A stretch of DNA of 13,419 nucleotides from Octadecabacter sp. (GTDB lineage Bacteria > Pseudomonadota > Alphaproteobacteria > Rhodobacterales > Rhodobacteraceae), in the NCBI GenBank assembly GCA_003533975.1, contig DQCL01000342.1, forward strand, positions 1-13,419. The letters run 5' to 3'. Made by a program: the position numbers and the translations under genes. The notes under the pieces were generated by a model. It was not told where the DNA came from. It ran no database searches and saw nothing but the letters and a program-made list of their open reading frames with translations. Shown here in pieces: positions 1 through 6,675 of this stretch (position 1 is the stretch's first letter; each line of letters opens with the position of its first letter).

Positions 1-386
1 CCTATGGCCGTGACATGGGCGAGACGCTCAAGCAAATGGCCGAACGCATCGACATGCAGGATATGCGCTTTTTGGCGGTGGCCGTGACTATTCAGCAAAC
101 CGCTGGTGGTAACTTGGCCGAAATTCTGCACGGCTTGGCGCAGGTTATCCGCGCACGTTTCAAACTGTTCCGTCGCGTGAAAGCGATTACCGCTGAAGCC
201 AAATGGTCTGGCATGTTCTTGTCCGTGTTCCCATTGGGCGCACTCGTCATGATCAACCTGCTTCAGCCGAACTACTATGATGCCGTAAAAGAGACATCCG
301 CGTTTATTCCCGCATGTCTGGTTGTGGCTGGCTTCTTGGGGACAAACGTATTCGTCATGCGTCGTCTCGTGAACATTAAGGTGTAA
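1..386 (+). CDS. tadB: TadB, Tad pilus inner-membrane platform protein (3' part only)
   Basis: C-terminal part of a GspF/T2SSF-family protein. TadB and TadC form the inner-membrane platform that couples the TadA/CpaF ATPase to assembly of Flp pili. The reading frame is open from the left edge (first full codon at base 3), so the gene starts upstream; about 127 residues are visible. The segment ETLKQMAERI followed by a Q-Q-T-A-G-G-N-L-A-E-I-L helix is typical of the C-terminal T2SSF domain. Two hydrophobic segments follow (around WSGMFLSVFPLGALVMINLL and FIPACLVVAGFLG), and the protein ends in a short basic tail. The stop lies 4 bp before the tadC ATG. Family and order (B then C) are secure; the missing N-terminal half cannot be judged. 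Confidence 0.93.
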   Translation, partial: YGRDMGETLKQMAERIDMQDMRFLAVAVTIQQTAGGNLAEILHGLAQVIRARFKLFRRVKAITAEAKWSGMFLSVFPLGALVMINLLQPNYYDAVKETSAFIPACLVVAGFLGTNVFVMRRLVNIKV

Positions 387-390
387 TGAC

Positions 391-1371
391 ATGGCTTTCT
401 TAGACACCATCAATGCTAAACTGACCGACCTTCTCGGTCCCTTTGGTCCCCTCATGGCCATCCTGATGTTGGGTGTGCTGCTTATCTTGCTGGTGCTTCC
501 GGCAATGTTGAAAAAGCAAGACGAGCCGCTTGACCGATTGAAGGCATCAAACAATGCACGTAGATCAGCGGATACACCCGAACGCCTGCGCGCCAGTCAG
601 GGTACAGACAAGCTCGATAAATATTCCAGCTTTCTGGAACCGCAAGACGAAGAAGAATACTCTGCGATCCGCCTTAAGCTGATCCAGGCAGGCTACCGCA
701 CGAAGTCAGCTGTGAAAACCTACCACTTCGCGCAGTTCGCTCTTGGTATCACCCTGCTTTTGCTAGGCGTCGCCTATGCGGTTTACAAATCTTCAACGGG
801 CGATCCGTCGACCAAGAACACAATCCTGTCCATTTTCGGGCCAGGCATAGCCGGTTACTACCTGCCGAAATGGTGGGTTGGTAAGCGCCAGAAAGAACGT
901 CAGGAAGAAATGATCAACGGTTTTCCAGACTCTCTGGATATGATGTTGGTCTGTGTCGAAGCGGGTCAATCGTTGGACCAAGCCATCATCCGTGTTTCCC
1001 AAGAGTTGAAGTCGGGCTTCCCGGCGTTGGCTGAAGAATACGGAACGGTCAGCAATGAGATGAAAGCCGGTAAGGACAAGACGCAAGTTCTGCGCGATTT
1101 CTCTGAACGAACAGGCGTGGCCGACATTGCGTCCTTCGTGACCGTTCTGATCCAATCGACCCAGTTCGGTACATCCATCGCCGAAGCCCTGCGCGTGTTC
1201 TCTGCAGAAATGCGTGACAAACGGGTGATGCGGGCCGAAGAAAAGGCCAACACGCTTCCGACAAAAATGACACTCGCGACGATGATGTTCACGGTTCCGC
1301 CGCTTCTTATCATCCTCATTGGGCCGTCCATCTATAACATCTACGAGACACTTCAAGCCGCCAACTTCTAA
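391..1371 (+). CDS. tadC: TadC, Tad pilus inner-membrane platform protein
   Basis: Second GspF/T2SSF-type platform protein of the Tad machine, 326 residues, the usual size for TadC. Membrane segments are visible at about residues 20-40, 113-132, 144-158 and 291-314. The conserved cytoplasmic T2SSF domain lies at about 178-305: F-P-D-S-L-D-M-M-L-V-C-V-E-A-G at 178-192, a basic stretch at 276-285, and a terminal P-P-L-L-I-I-L-I-G-P membrane helix. The ATG at 391 is preceded by AAGG about 10 bases upstream and sits 4 bp after tadB. The next gene starts 8 bp after the stop. TadC is expected to pair with TadB. Residues 41-80 are a charged, low-complexity linker that is probably less conserved. Confidence 0.94.
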   Translation: MAFLDTINAKLTDLLGPFGPLMAILMLGVLLILLVLPAMLKKQDEPLDRLKASNNARRSADTPERLRASQGTDKLDKYSSFLEPQDEEEYSAIRLKLIQAGYRTKSAVKTYHFAQFALGITLLLLGVAYAVYKSSTGDPSTKNTILSIFGPGIAGYYLPKWWVGKRQKERQEEMINGFPDSLDMMLVCVEAGQSLDQAIIRVSQELKSGFPALAEEYGTVSNEMKAGKDKTQVLRDFSERTGVADIASFVTVLIQSTQFGTSIAEALRVFSAEMRDKRVMRAEEKANTLPTKMTLATMMFTVPPLLIILIGPSIYNIYETLQAANF

Positions 1372-1379
1372 AGGCCCAC

Positions 1380-1940
1380 ATGCGAAGACTTGTAGCATTT
1401 ATAACTGCGTTAAGCGTCCTCACCGGCTGTAGTGAGGGCGCTTTTGCCCCATCTGAGGGCGACCGCGTGTTTGCCCCCGGCGTTTCAGGCAATTCTAGCA
1501 TTGATGGGCTTGAGGTCGGGCACCGCCTTATGGCCGCAGGTGAATACGACCTCGCCTTACGCGCCTATACCCGTGCCGCCGGCCAGCAAGGGCTGAACGT
1601 TGATACCCTGTCTGCGCTTGGGTCTGCGAACCTAAAGCTCGGGCGCCTCAACCAAGCTGAACGCCTGTTGCGCCGCGCCGTAGATGAAGACCCTGCATTC
1701 CCCCCTGCGTGGAACAATTTGGGTGTTATTTTGATGGAACGTGGCAAAACCAGTGAAGCGGCACAGGTTTTTCGTCGCGCATTTGCCACGGATAATGGCA
1801 ATTCCGACGAAATTCGGGACAACCTGCGCTTGGCACTCGCAAATTTAGAAAATCCGTTTAATACTGCTCCGCAAGAGAACGAACCGTTCCAATTGGTGCG
1901 GCGGGGCACCGGCGACGTGCTGCTCCTGTCGACACTGTAG
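1380..1940 (+). CDS. tadD: TadD-like TPR lipoprotein
   Basis: 186-residue predicted lipoprotein. The signal peptide ends in a lipobox L14-T15-G16-C17, so Cys17 should be lipidated and the rest lie in the periplasm. Three TPR-like units follow at about 44-71, 75-105 and 109-139; the third (A-W-N-N-L-G-V-I-L-M-E-R-G) is a near-canonical TPR. In Tad systems TadD is a TPR lipoprotein needed for pilus assembly, probably as a pilotin or scaffold for the outer-membrane secretin (family knowledge; the exact job here is inferred). The ATG lies 8 bp after tadC with a weak AAAGG upstream. A polar tail of about 40 residues follows the TPRs. The symbol rests on position and architecture, not on a database match. 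Confidence 0.85.
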   Translation: MRRLVAFITALSVLTGCSEGAFAPSEGDRVFAPGVSGNSSIDGLEVGHRLMAAGEYDLALRAYTRAAGQQGLNVDTLSALGSANLKLGRLNQAERLLRRAVDEDPAFPPAWNNLGVILMERGKTSEAAQVFRRAFATDNGNSDEIRDNLRLALANLENPFNTAPQENEPFQLVRRGTGDVLLLSTL

Positions 1941-1969
1941 AGGCAGAGCAGTAAAAGGACGCAACAAAC

Positions 1970-2827
1970 ATGCGCCATCCTATCGTTATTTCCGCAGCCC
2001 TGATGGGTACGTTGGCATTGGCCGCGTGCGATCAATCTGGCGAAGCACAAGTCGAACGCGCGTTACAAGACGTGAATGTTGTCGATGAAACCAATCTCAA
2101 TGACGTGATGTTGACCGTCGCGGACCCAAATGAGGCCGTGAATTACTTCTTTCGCGCGTCTACCAACGATCCGGGTCGTATTGACCTGATGCGTGGCCTT
2201 GCAAAATCCCTGATCCGCGCGCGCCGCCCAGCGGAAGCCGCCGCTGCGTGGAAAGCTGTTGTCGATCACGAAGATTCAACGCTGGATGACCAGATCGACC
2301 TCGCAGATGCCTTGATCCGCACCAATGATTGGACCGGCGCCGAAGCAGCCCTTGATGCGATTCCGCCGACCCATGAGACATTTAAGCGGTATCGTCTTGA
2401 AGCGATGGTCGCGGACAGCAATGAAGAATGGGAAAACGCGGATAGTTTTTATGAAACAGCTGTGGGGCTCACGACCTCCCCTGCTGGCGTTCTCAATAAC
2501 TGGGGTTTCTCAAAGCTGACACGCGGCGATTATTCCGGTGCGCAGCGTTTGTTCACTGACGCTCTGCGCAATGATCCAGACCTGTTTACAGCCAAGAACA
2601 ACCTCGTTTTGGCACGTGGTGCGCAGCGAAATTACGATCTGCCTGTCATCCAGATGACCCAGATCGAACGTGCGCAATTGCTTCATACGCTGGCGCTGAC
2701 TGCGATCAAACAGAACGATTTGACCATCGGTCGCGGGTTGCTGCGTGAAGCCATCGACACGCATCCTCAGCACTTTGAAGCCGCTGTACGCTCGCTTCGT
2801 GCGCTCGAAGATAACGTGACGAACTGA
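1970..2827 (+). CDS. Second TPR lipoprotein of the Tad locus
   Basis: 285-residue predicted periplasmic lipoprotein. The N-terminal signal ends in the lipobox L17-A18-A19-C20, followed by Asp21. Asp at +2 is the inner-membrane retention signal in Enterobacteria, but that rule may not hold here. Helical TPR-like repeats run through about 53-100, 104-134, 141-170, 172-205 and 237-270; the clearest is around V-L-N-N-W-G-F-S-K-L-T-R-G-D-Y-S-G-A. A good Shine-Dalgarno (AAAAGGA) lies about 10 bases before the ATG. The gene sits 29 bp after the TadD-like gene and 2 bp before the prepilin peptidase, so it belongs to the same operon. It is larger than TadD and probably has a distinct scaffolding role, perhaps chaperoning secretin or pseudopilins; no direct evidence is visible. 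Confidence 0.82.
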   Translation: MRHPIVISAALMGTLALAACDQSGEAQVERALQDVNVVDETNLNDVMLTVADPNEAVNYFFRASTNDPGRIDLMRGLAKSLIRARRPAEAAAAWKAVVDHEDSTLDDQIDLADALIRTNDWTGAEAALDAIPPTHETFKRYRLEAMVADSNEEWENADSFYETAVGLTTSPAGVLNNWGFSKLTRGDYSGAQRLFTDALRNDPDLFTAKNNLVLARGAQRNYDLPVIQMTQIERAQLLHTLALTAIKQNDLTIGRGLLREAIDTHPQHFEAAVRSLRALEDNVTN

Positions 2828-2829
2828 CC

Positions 2830-3339
2830 GTGTTTGCATTTTTTCCTGAAGTCTCGCTCACGGTCACACAGTCTATTGCATTCCTGATCTTCGTGGCGCC
2901 CTTGTGCATCTATGTTGCGTGGAATGATTTGCGTGCAATGAAGATCCCCACGTGGTCCACGGACGCTCTTGCGCTTGTTTTTGTGGTCGTAGGCTTTTGG
3001 GTGATGCCATTTAGCGATTATTTGTGGCGTTACGCACACTTCGGGGTCGTTCTTATAGTGGCGATCCTTGCCAACGCGATTGGTGCAATGGGGGCTGGCG
3101 ATAGTAAATTTCTGGCATCCGCGGCGCCTTTTGTCGCCTTAGATGACGCCGGATTTGTACTTATGCTACTTGGGGCCGGTATGGCATCGGGTCTTGCGAT
3201 CCACCGCATCGCCAGATCGATCCCAGCGGTGCGAAACATGGTTCCAGATTGGGAAAGCTGGGCCCAGAAAAAGCGCTTTCCAATGGGCTTTCCGATGGGC
3301 GCAGTCCTGATCGTTTATCTGGCGATCCCGCTGTTCTGA
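2830..3339 (+). CDS. Prepilin peptidase, A24 family (TadV/CpaA-like)
   Basis: Integral-membrane aspartic protease that should cleave the leader of Flp-type prepilins and TadE/F-like pseudopilins. At 169 residues it matches the short TadV/CpaA type, which lacks the N-terminal methylase domain of PilD. The two catalytic aspartates are visible: Asp33 in W-N-D-L-R-A-M-K-I-P and Asp91 in G-A-G-D-S-K, the family hallmark. Hydrophobic segments are at about 13-31, 45-60, 71-88, 105-122 and 154-168. The start is a GTG at 2830, only 2 bp after the preceding stop, which suggests translational coupling. The TGA abuts the stop of the convergent gene with no space for a terminator. Tad loci can encode more than one such peptidase; the upstream part of this locus is not visible. 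Confidence 0.92.
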   Translation: MFAFFPEVSLTVTQSIAFLIFVAPLCIYVAWNDLRAMKIPTWSTDALALVFVVVGFWVMPFSDYLWRYAHFGVVLIVAILANAIGAMGAGDSKFLASAAPFVALDDAGFVLMLLGAGMASGLAIHRIARSIPAVRNMVPDWESWAQKKRFPMGFPMGAVLIVYLAIPLF

Positions 3340-4956
3340 TCACCCTAATTCGTAAAGAATATAAAGCTCGGTACGGCGGATTTCCGTCGCCTCGATCTGG
3401 ACCTCGCGTTCTTCAAACGTGGTCAGGATCAAGGCCTGCAAATCTTGGGCCACAGGGCACAGCGGCACCAGCAGGTAATCCGCGTCCTCAATTCCAGGAA
3501 GCCCACCGTAATACCACGGGGCTCCGTGCTCCATCGGTTCTAAATCGCCAAACAACCAATGACTTGAGAACAGATCAGCTGCGAACAACGAGCGGCCCTC
3601 GGCAAGCCCTGCATCTTCCAGATCACGCACCATCGTTTCCATGATCATCGGCAGGCCAATTTCAACGGTGCAATTGGGGATCGTCTCGCCCATGAACGTC
3701 GGCTGCTCATCGCGCTTTTCATAAGGAACCAACCCCGCGACAACACCATCCAACGCCACCCGCCCATCAACGCGGTTCACGCGCAGGTCAATACCTTGCA
3801 GGTCACGATGGATGCCGCCACGCGACATGATCGGCGCGTAGTCAGCCACAACAACATTCATATGACGAAACGGGCTGTAAGCCAGGTTAAAGAACGACGG
3901 CGCCGTAAGCGCGAGGGCAACCACCGCCACAACACCAAGTGCATCGCGCATATTCCAACCCCAGCCATTCACGACCTCGCCCATATCTTCGCGCAACGTC
4001 AAAAGCAGAACGGCCAACAAAAGCAGCCATTGCGGATCATTCCCGAAGTTCTGATACGTCACATAAAAGAACCCCGGCACGAGAAGCAAAAGCACAAGCC
4101 CACCGGTTTCAACCTTGGCTTGGCGCAAGAAAATCACCCCCGCAATAAGCGTCAACGAGCCACCAATATAGGCCGGTGCGCCCATCACCCCCGAAAGATT
4201 CTCCCCCGGAGCAGAGCGCACTTCAGATCTCGCGACCGTCAGCAAATCCTGCGCGTAAGCGAACCAGAATTCGAGCCCAACAAACAGTGTAATCAGACCA
4301 GCAATAACAAGACCGGTGATCAAACCAACAACAATTGCCCGTTTTTGCCCCGTCAAAACCAAGGCCACCAAGATCGGCACGGCGAAGGATACAAAATACG
4401 TCATTTTGATCATAACCATCACGCAAATCATCGCGCCAATGATCACACCATCAACCGTGCCACGCCCCTGCTTGGGCGGGATAAGGGCGGTCACAATCGC
4501 AATGAACGCTGCCGCCCACGCCAACCGATTGTAGTGCATCGACATCGAAATAGATCGCAGGGATTCACCGTGGACCAGCGCCAGCAAGAGAACCAGCACG
4601 ATCATCCCAAACATTGCCCCCAGCACAGGGGAGAACCGCGTGCGCACAACCCAAATGATCACAGGGAAAAACAAAGCCGCCATAATGGCTTGCGACCAAA
4701 GCACCGCCATTCCGATCCCCAAACCCGCGCTTACAAGCATAGCGACTGGCCAGAACGACAGCGCGCCAATCGGCGTCATGAAATCCAGATGCGGGATCTG
4801 CCCGTCAGCCATACGGAACACGATCTGCATCAGATGCATCGTATCGCCCTCGTGACGACTAATATAAAGGCCGCCCTTCAGAATTGCCGTCCCGCTCATC
4901 ACCACGAAGACAGCGAATAGGAATGATGTCACCAAAATTGTCTTAGAATTTGTCAT
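3340..4956 (-). CDS. Polytopic membrane protein, GT-C glycosyltransferase-like, function unknown
   Basis: 538-residue membrane protein. A first helix (about 8-30) is followed by a polar loop with E36-G-D38 and then D58-F-M-T-P-I-G-A-L-S-F-W-P, a layout seen in GT39/ArnT-like GT-C enzymes, whose acidic residue after the first helix is catalytic. About ten further hydrophobic segments extend to about residue 352. A soluble C-terminal domain (about 360-538) is probably extracytoplasmic. I chose the ATG at 4956, preceded by GAGG about 8 bases upstream, over a TTG at 4998 that would add 14 basic residues ahead of the signal-anchor. It is convergent with and directly abuts the Tad operon and is divergent from the ATPase gene. 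It could glycosylate pilin or a surface glycan, but this is inference only; it could also be an unrelated membrane protein. Confidence 0.7.
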   Translation of the reverse strand: MTNSKTILVTSFLFAVFVVMSGTAILKGGLYISRHEGDTMHLMQIVFRMADGQIPHLDFMTPIGALSFWPVAMLVSAGLGIGMAVLWSQAIMAALFFPVIIWVVRTRFSPVLGAMFGMIVLVLLLALVHGESLRSISMSMHYNRLAWAAAFIAIVTALIPPKQGRGTVDGVIIGAMICVMVMIKMTYFVSFAVPILVALVLTGQKRAIVVGLITGLVIAGLITLFVGLEFWFAYAQDLLTVARSEVRSAPGENLSGVMGAPAYIGGSLTLIAGVIFLRQAKVETGGLVLLLLVPGFFYVTYQNFGNDPQWLLLLAVLLLTLREDMGEVVNGWGWNMRDALGVVAVVALALTAPSFFNLAYSPFRHMNVVVADYAPIMSRGGIHRDLQGIDLRVNRVDGRVALDGVVAGLVPYEKRDEQPTFMGETIPNCTVEIGLPMIMETMVRDLEDAGLAEGRSLFAADLFSSHWLFGDLEPMEHGAPWYYGGLPGIEDADYLLVPLCPVAQDLQALILTTFEEREVQIEATEIRRTELYILYELG

Positions 4957-5125
4957 TTGCCTGCCTCTGGAACGGTTTTGTCCCTTTTTTCGACACAATA
5001 GTCAGGCACACGGTCATTGCAAACCTTTCCCTCTGCGCGGCTGTCTTGTTGTGCAAAACGGCGAAAAGGCCACAGAAACAGCGTGCCCTGACATCAATCG
5101 GGGCTCAAAATACGGGCAGACAGAC
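4957..5125. promoter_or_regulatory. Divergent intergenic region, likely two promoters
   Basis: The 169 bp between the starts of the - strand membrane protein and the + strand ATPase must hold promoters for both if each is transcribed independently. I found no convincing -35/-10 pair, no sigma-54 spacing and no CtrA-type TTAA-N7-TTAA motif. An imperfect inverted repeat is present (GTCAGGCAC at 5001-5009, GTGCCCTGAC at 5083-5092), differing by one inserted base and separated by about 73 bp. A GTG at 5051 in the ATPase frame shortens the gap to 52 bp if it is the true start. Confidence 0.4.
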
Positions 5126-6436
5126 ATGAATATGCAAACCTCAAACGTCATGGCGCCCCCCGCGCCCAAGACAGTTGAAGGAATGTCGCTATCACCAGTG
5201 ATGATGCGCGACATCCTGATCAAGACGATGTTTCGGACCAACCTCGAAAATGTCAGTGCACTTGCAAAAGTTATCTGCCTGCCCATCAACGTGACCCAAC
5301 AATTGGTCGACGGCATTCGCGAACAAAACCTGTGCGAAGCGACAGGTACGCTGAACGCCAATAACGGCAATGAAATGGGGTATCAGCTGACGGATGCAGG
5401 CAAAGCGCGTGCACTGGATGCACTGGCGCAGTCTGAATACTTTGGCTCAATGCCCGTGCCGCTTGAAGTCTACCGCGAGCAGGTTGAACGCCAGTCTATC
5501 CGCAATATCCACGTCACCCGTGACCAGTTAATCAACGCGATGGGCCACTTGATTTTGCCCCCTGATCTGCTTGACCAGCTTGGGCCAGCCGTTGGCGCGG
5601 GTCGTTCCATCCTGATGTATGGCCCTCCGGGCAACGGTAAGTCCGCGATTTCAAACGGTATTCGCGACGCCCTTGGCGACAAGATCTATATCCCACGCGC
5701 CATTGAATATTCCGGTCAGGTGATCACTGTGTATGATCCGATTGTGCATTCTGCCGCCGAAGAAGACGTTGACGATCCGAACTCATTGCGCCGCACGTCC
5801 GGTCGATATGACACCCGCTATGTGAAATGCGAACGCCCGACTGTTGTTACCGGTGGTGAATTGACCACGTCCATGCTGGACCTTGTCTACAACCCGACCG
5901 CGCGCACCTATCAGGCGCCGCTGCAGCTGAAATCCTCTGGCGGCATCTTCATCATCGATGACCTTGGACGCCAGGCCGAACCGCCACAGGCGATCGTGAA
6001 CCGTTGGATTGTTCCACTGGAAGAAAATCGCGATATTCTGGCGCTGCAATCTGGTGAAAAGTTTGAAGTGCCGTTTGATACACTCGTTATTTTCTCAACC
6101 AACTTCCACCCGAACGAGATTTTCGATAAAGCGGCCCTTCGTCGTATCTTCTTTAAAATCAAGATCGACGGCCCAGACCAAGAAGGCTTCCTAAAGATTT
6201 TCGCGATGATGGCGCGCAAAAAGAAAATGCCGCTGGACGAAAAAGCCTTGGTGCATCTGCTACAGAAAAAATACCCGACGATTGATAATATCTACGCGAA
6301 CTATCAGCCGATCTTCCTGATCGACCAGATAATTTCGATCTGTGAATTTGAGGGTATCCCCTACCAGATGACCCCTGATCTGATTGATCGCGCTTGGGCG
6401 AATATGTTCGTCAAGGAAAGCAAAATCGTTCACTAG
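5126..6436 (+). CDS. AAA+ ATPase with N-terminal winged-helix-like domain
   Basis: 436-residue predicted cytoplasmic ATPase. The Walker A motif is G-P-P-G-N-G-K-S at 166-173 and Walker B is I-F-I-I-D-D-L at 274-280. A sensor-1-like Asn326 lies in F-S-T-N-F and an arginine-finger-like pair R339-R340 in A-L-R-R-I-F-F. Residues 20-105 look like a winged helix: an A-L-A-K-V-I-C-L-P helix, a recognition-like helix V-T-Q-Q-L-V-D-G-I, then Y-Q-L-T-D-A-G-K-A. Between the Walker motifs lies an unusually long insert (about 195-270). I start at the ATG at 5126 (a second ATG is at 5132); a GTG at 5051 would add 25 polar residues without a ribosome site. It is next to but not co-transcribed with the Tad operon's last gene. 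The partner and substrate are unknown; a regulator or remodeller of pilus or surface functions is a guess. Confidence 0.78.
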   Translation: MNMQTSNVMAPPAPKTVEGMSLSPVMMRDILIKTMFRTNLENVSALAKVICLPINVTQQLVDGIREQNLCEATGTLNANNGNEMGYQLTDAGKARALDALAQSEYFGSMPVPLEVYREQVERQSIRNIHVTRDQLINAMGHLILPPDLLDQLGPAVGAGRSILMYGPPGNGKSAISNGIRDALGDKIYIPRAIEYSGQVITVYDPIVHSAAEEDVDDPNSLRRTSGRYDTRYVKCERPTVVTGGELTTSMLDLVYNPTARTYQAPLQLKSSGGIFIIDDLGRQAEPPQAIVNRWIVPLEENRDILALQSGEKFEVPFDTLVIFSTNFHPNEIFDKAALRRIFFKIKIDGPDQEGFLKIFAMMARKKKMPLDEKALVHLLQKKYPTIDNIYANYQPIFLIDQIISICEFEGIPYQMTPDLIDRAWANMFVKESKIVH

Positions 6437-6675
6437 CTCGAACGCATCCCCAGACCATCGTTTGCCTAGGGGACAGTTTTGACGACACCAGCGCCGCCCT
6501 TGCGACCGGCAATGAAACGCACATGACTTGTTTCTTGTTGGATAAGGGCGCCGGCATTTGGGGCATACACGGGCGGGCTTTCGGCCCGTCACGACGTTTT
6601 GGCGGATTTATGGCCAAATGCGCACGCCATTCTAACGGGGCGGGTTGCGACGCCTGTTCCTACTGGCAGCTTGCC
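6437..6675. other. Convergent intergenic region with nested inverted repeats
   Basis: 239 bp between the stop codons of the ATPase (+) and the LytTR-domain gene (-). GCATTTGG (6554-6561) pairs with CCAAATGC (6614-6621), enclosing ACGGGC (6569-6574) with GCCCGT (6584-6589). A further TTTGGC (6598-6603)/GCCAAA (6613-6618) pair competes with the outer arm. Several ORFs cross the region in different frames but none has a ribosome site or a recognised domain. A role in ending the two converging transcripts is likely. Confidence 0.5.
6569..6600 (+). terminator. Candidate terminator after the ATPase gene
   Basis: A 6-bp GC-rich stem (ACGGGC/GCCCGT, loop of 9) is followed 7 bases later by TTTT at 6597-6600. 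The spacing from stem to T-run is too long for a textbook intrinsic terminator and the T-run is short, so the call is tentative. It could serve either strand, since both neighbouring genes end here. Confidence 0.3.

Noticed and set aside
793..1398. 201-codon open frame on the - strand opposite tadC
   Set aside because: Antisense shadow of tadC, with no ribosome site and no recognisable domain.
3796..4920. 374-codon open frame on the + strand opposite the membrane protein
   Set aside because: The predicted product is extremely rich in His, Arg, Gln and Asn, the mirror of hydrophobic codons on the other strand. No ribosome site or fold.
4957..5125. Sigma-54 promoter suggested by GGCAC...TTGC near 5005-5020
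   Set aside because: The GG and GC dinucleotides are 12 bases apart instead of the required 10.
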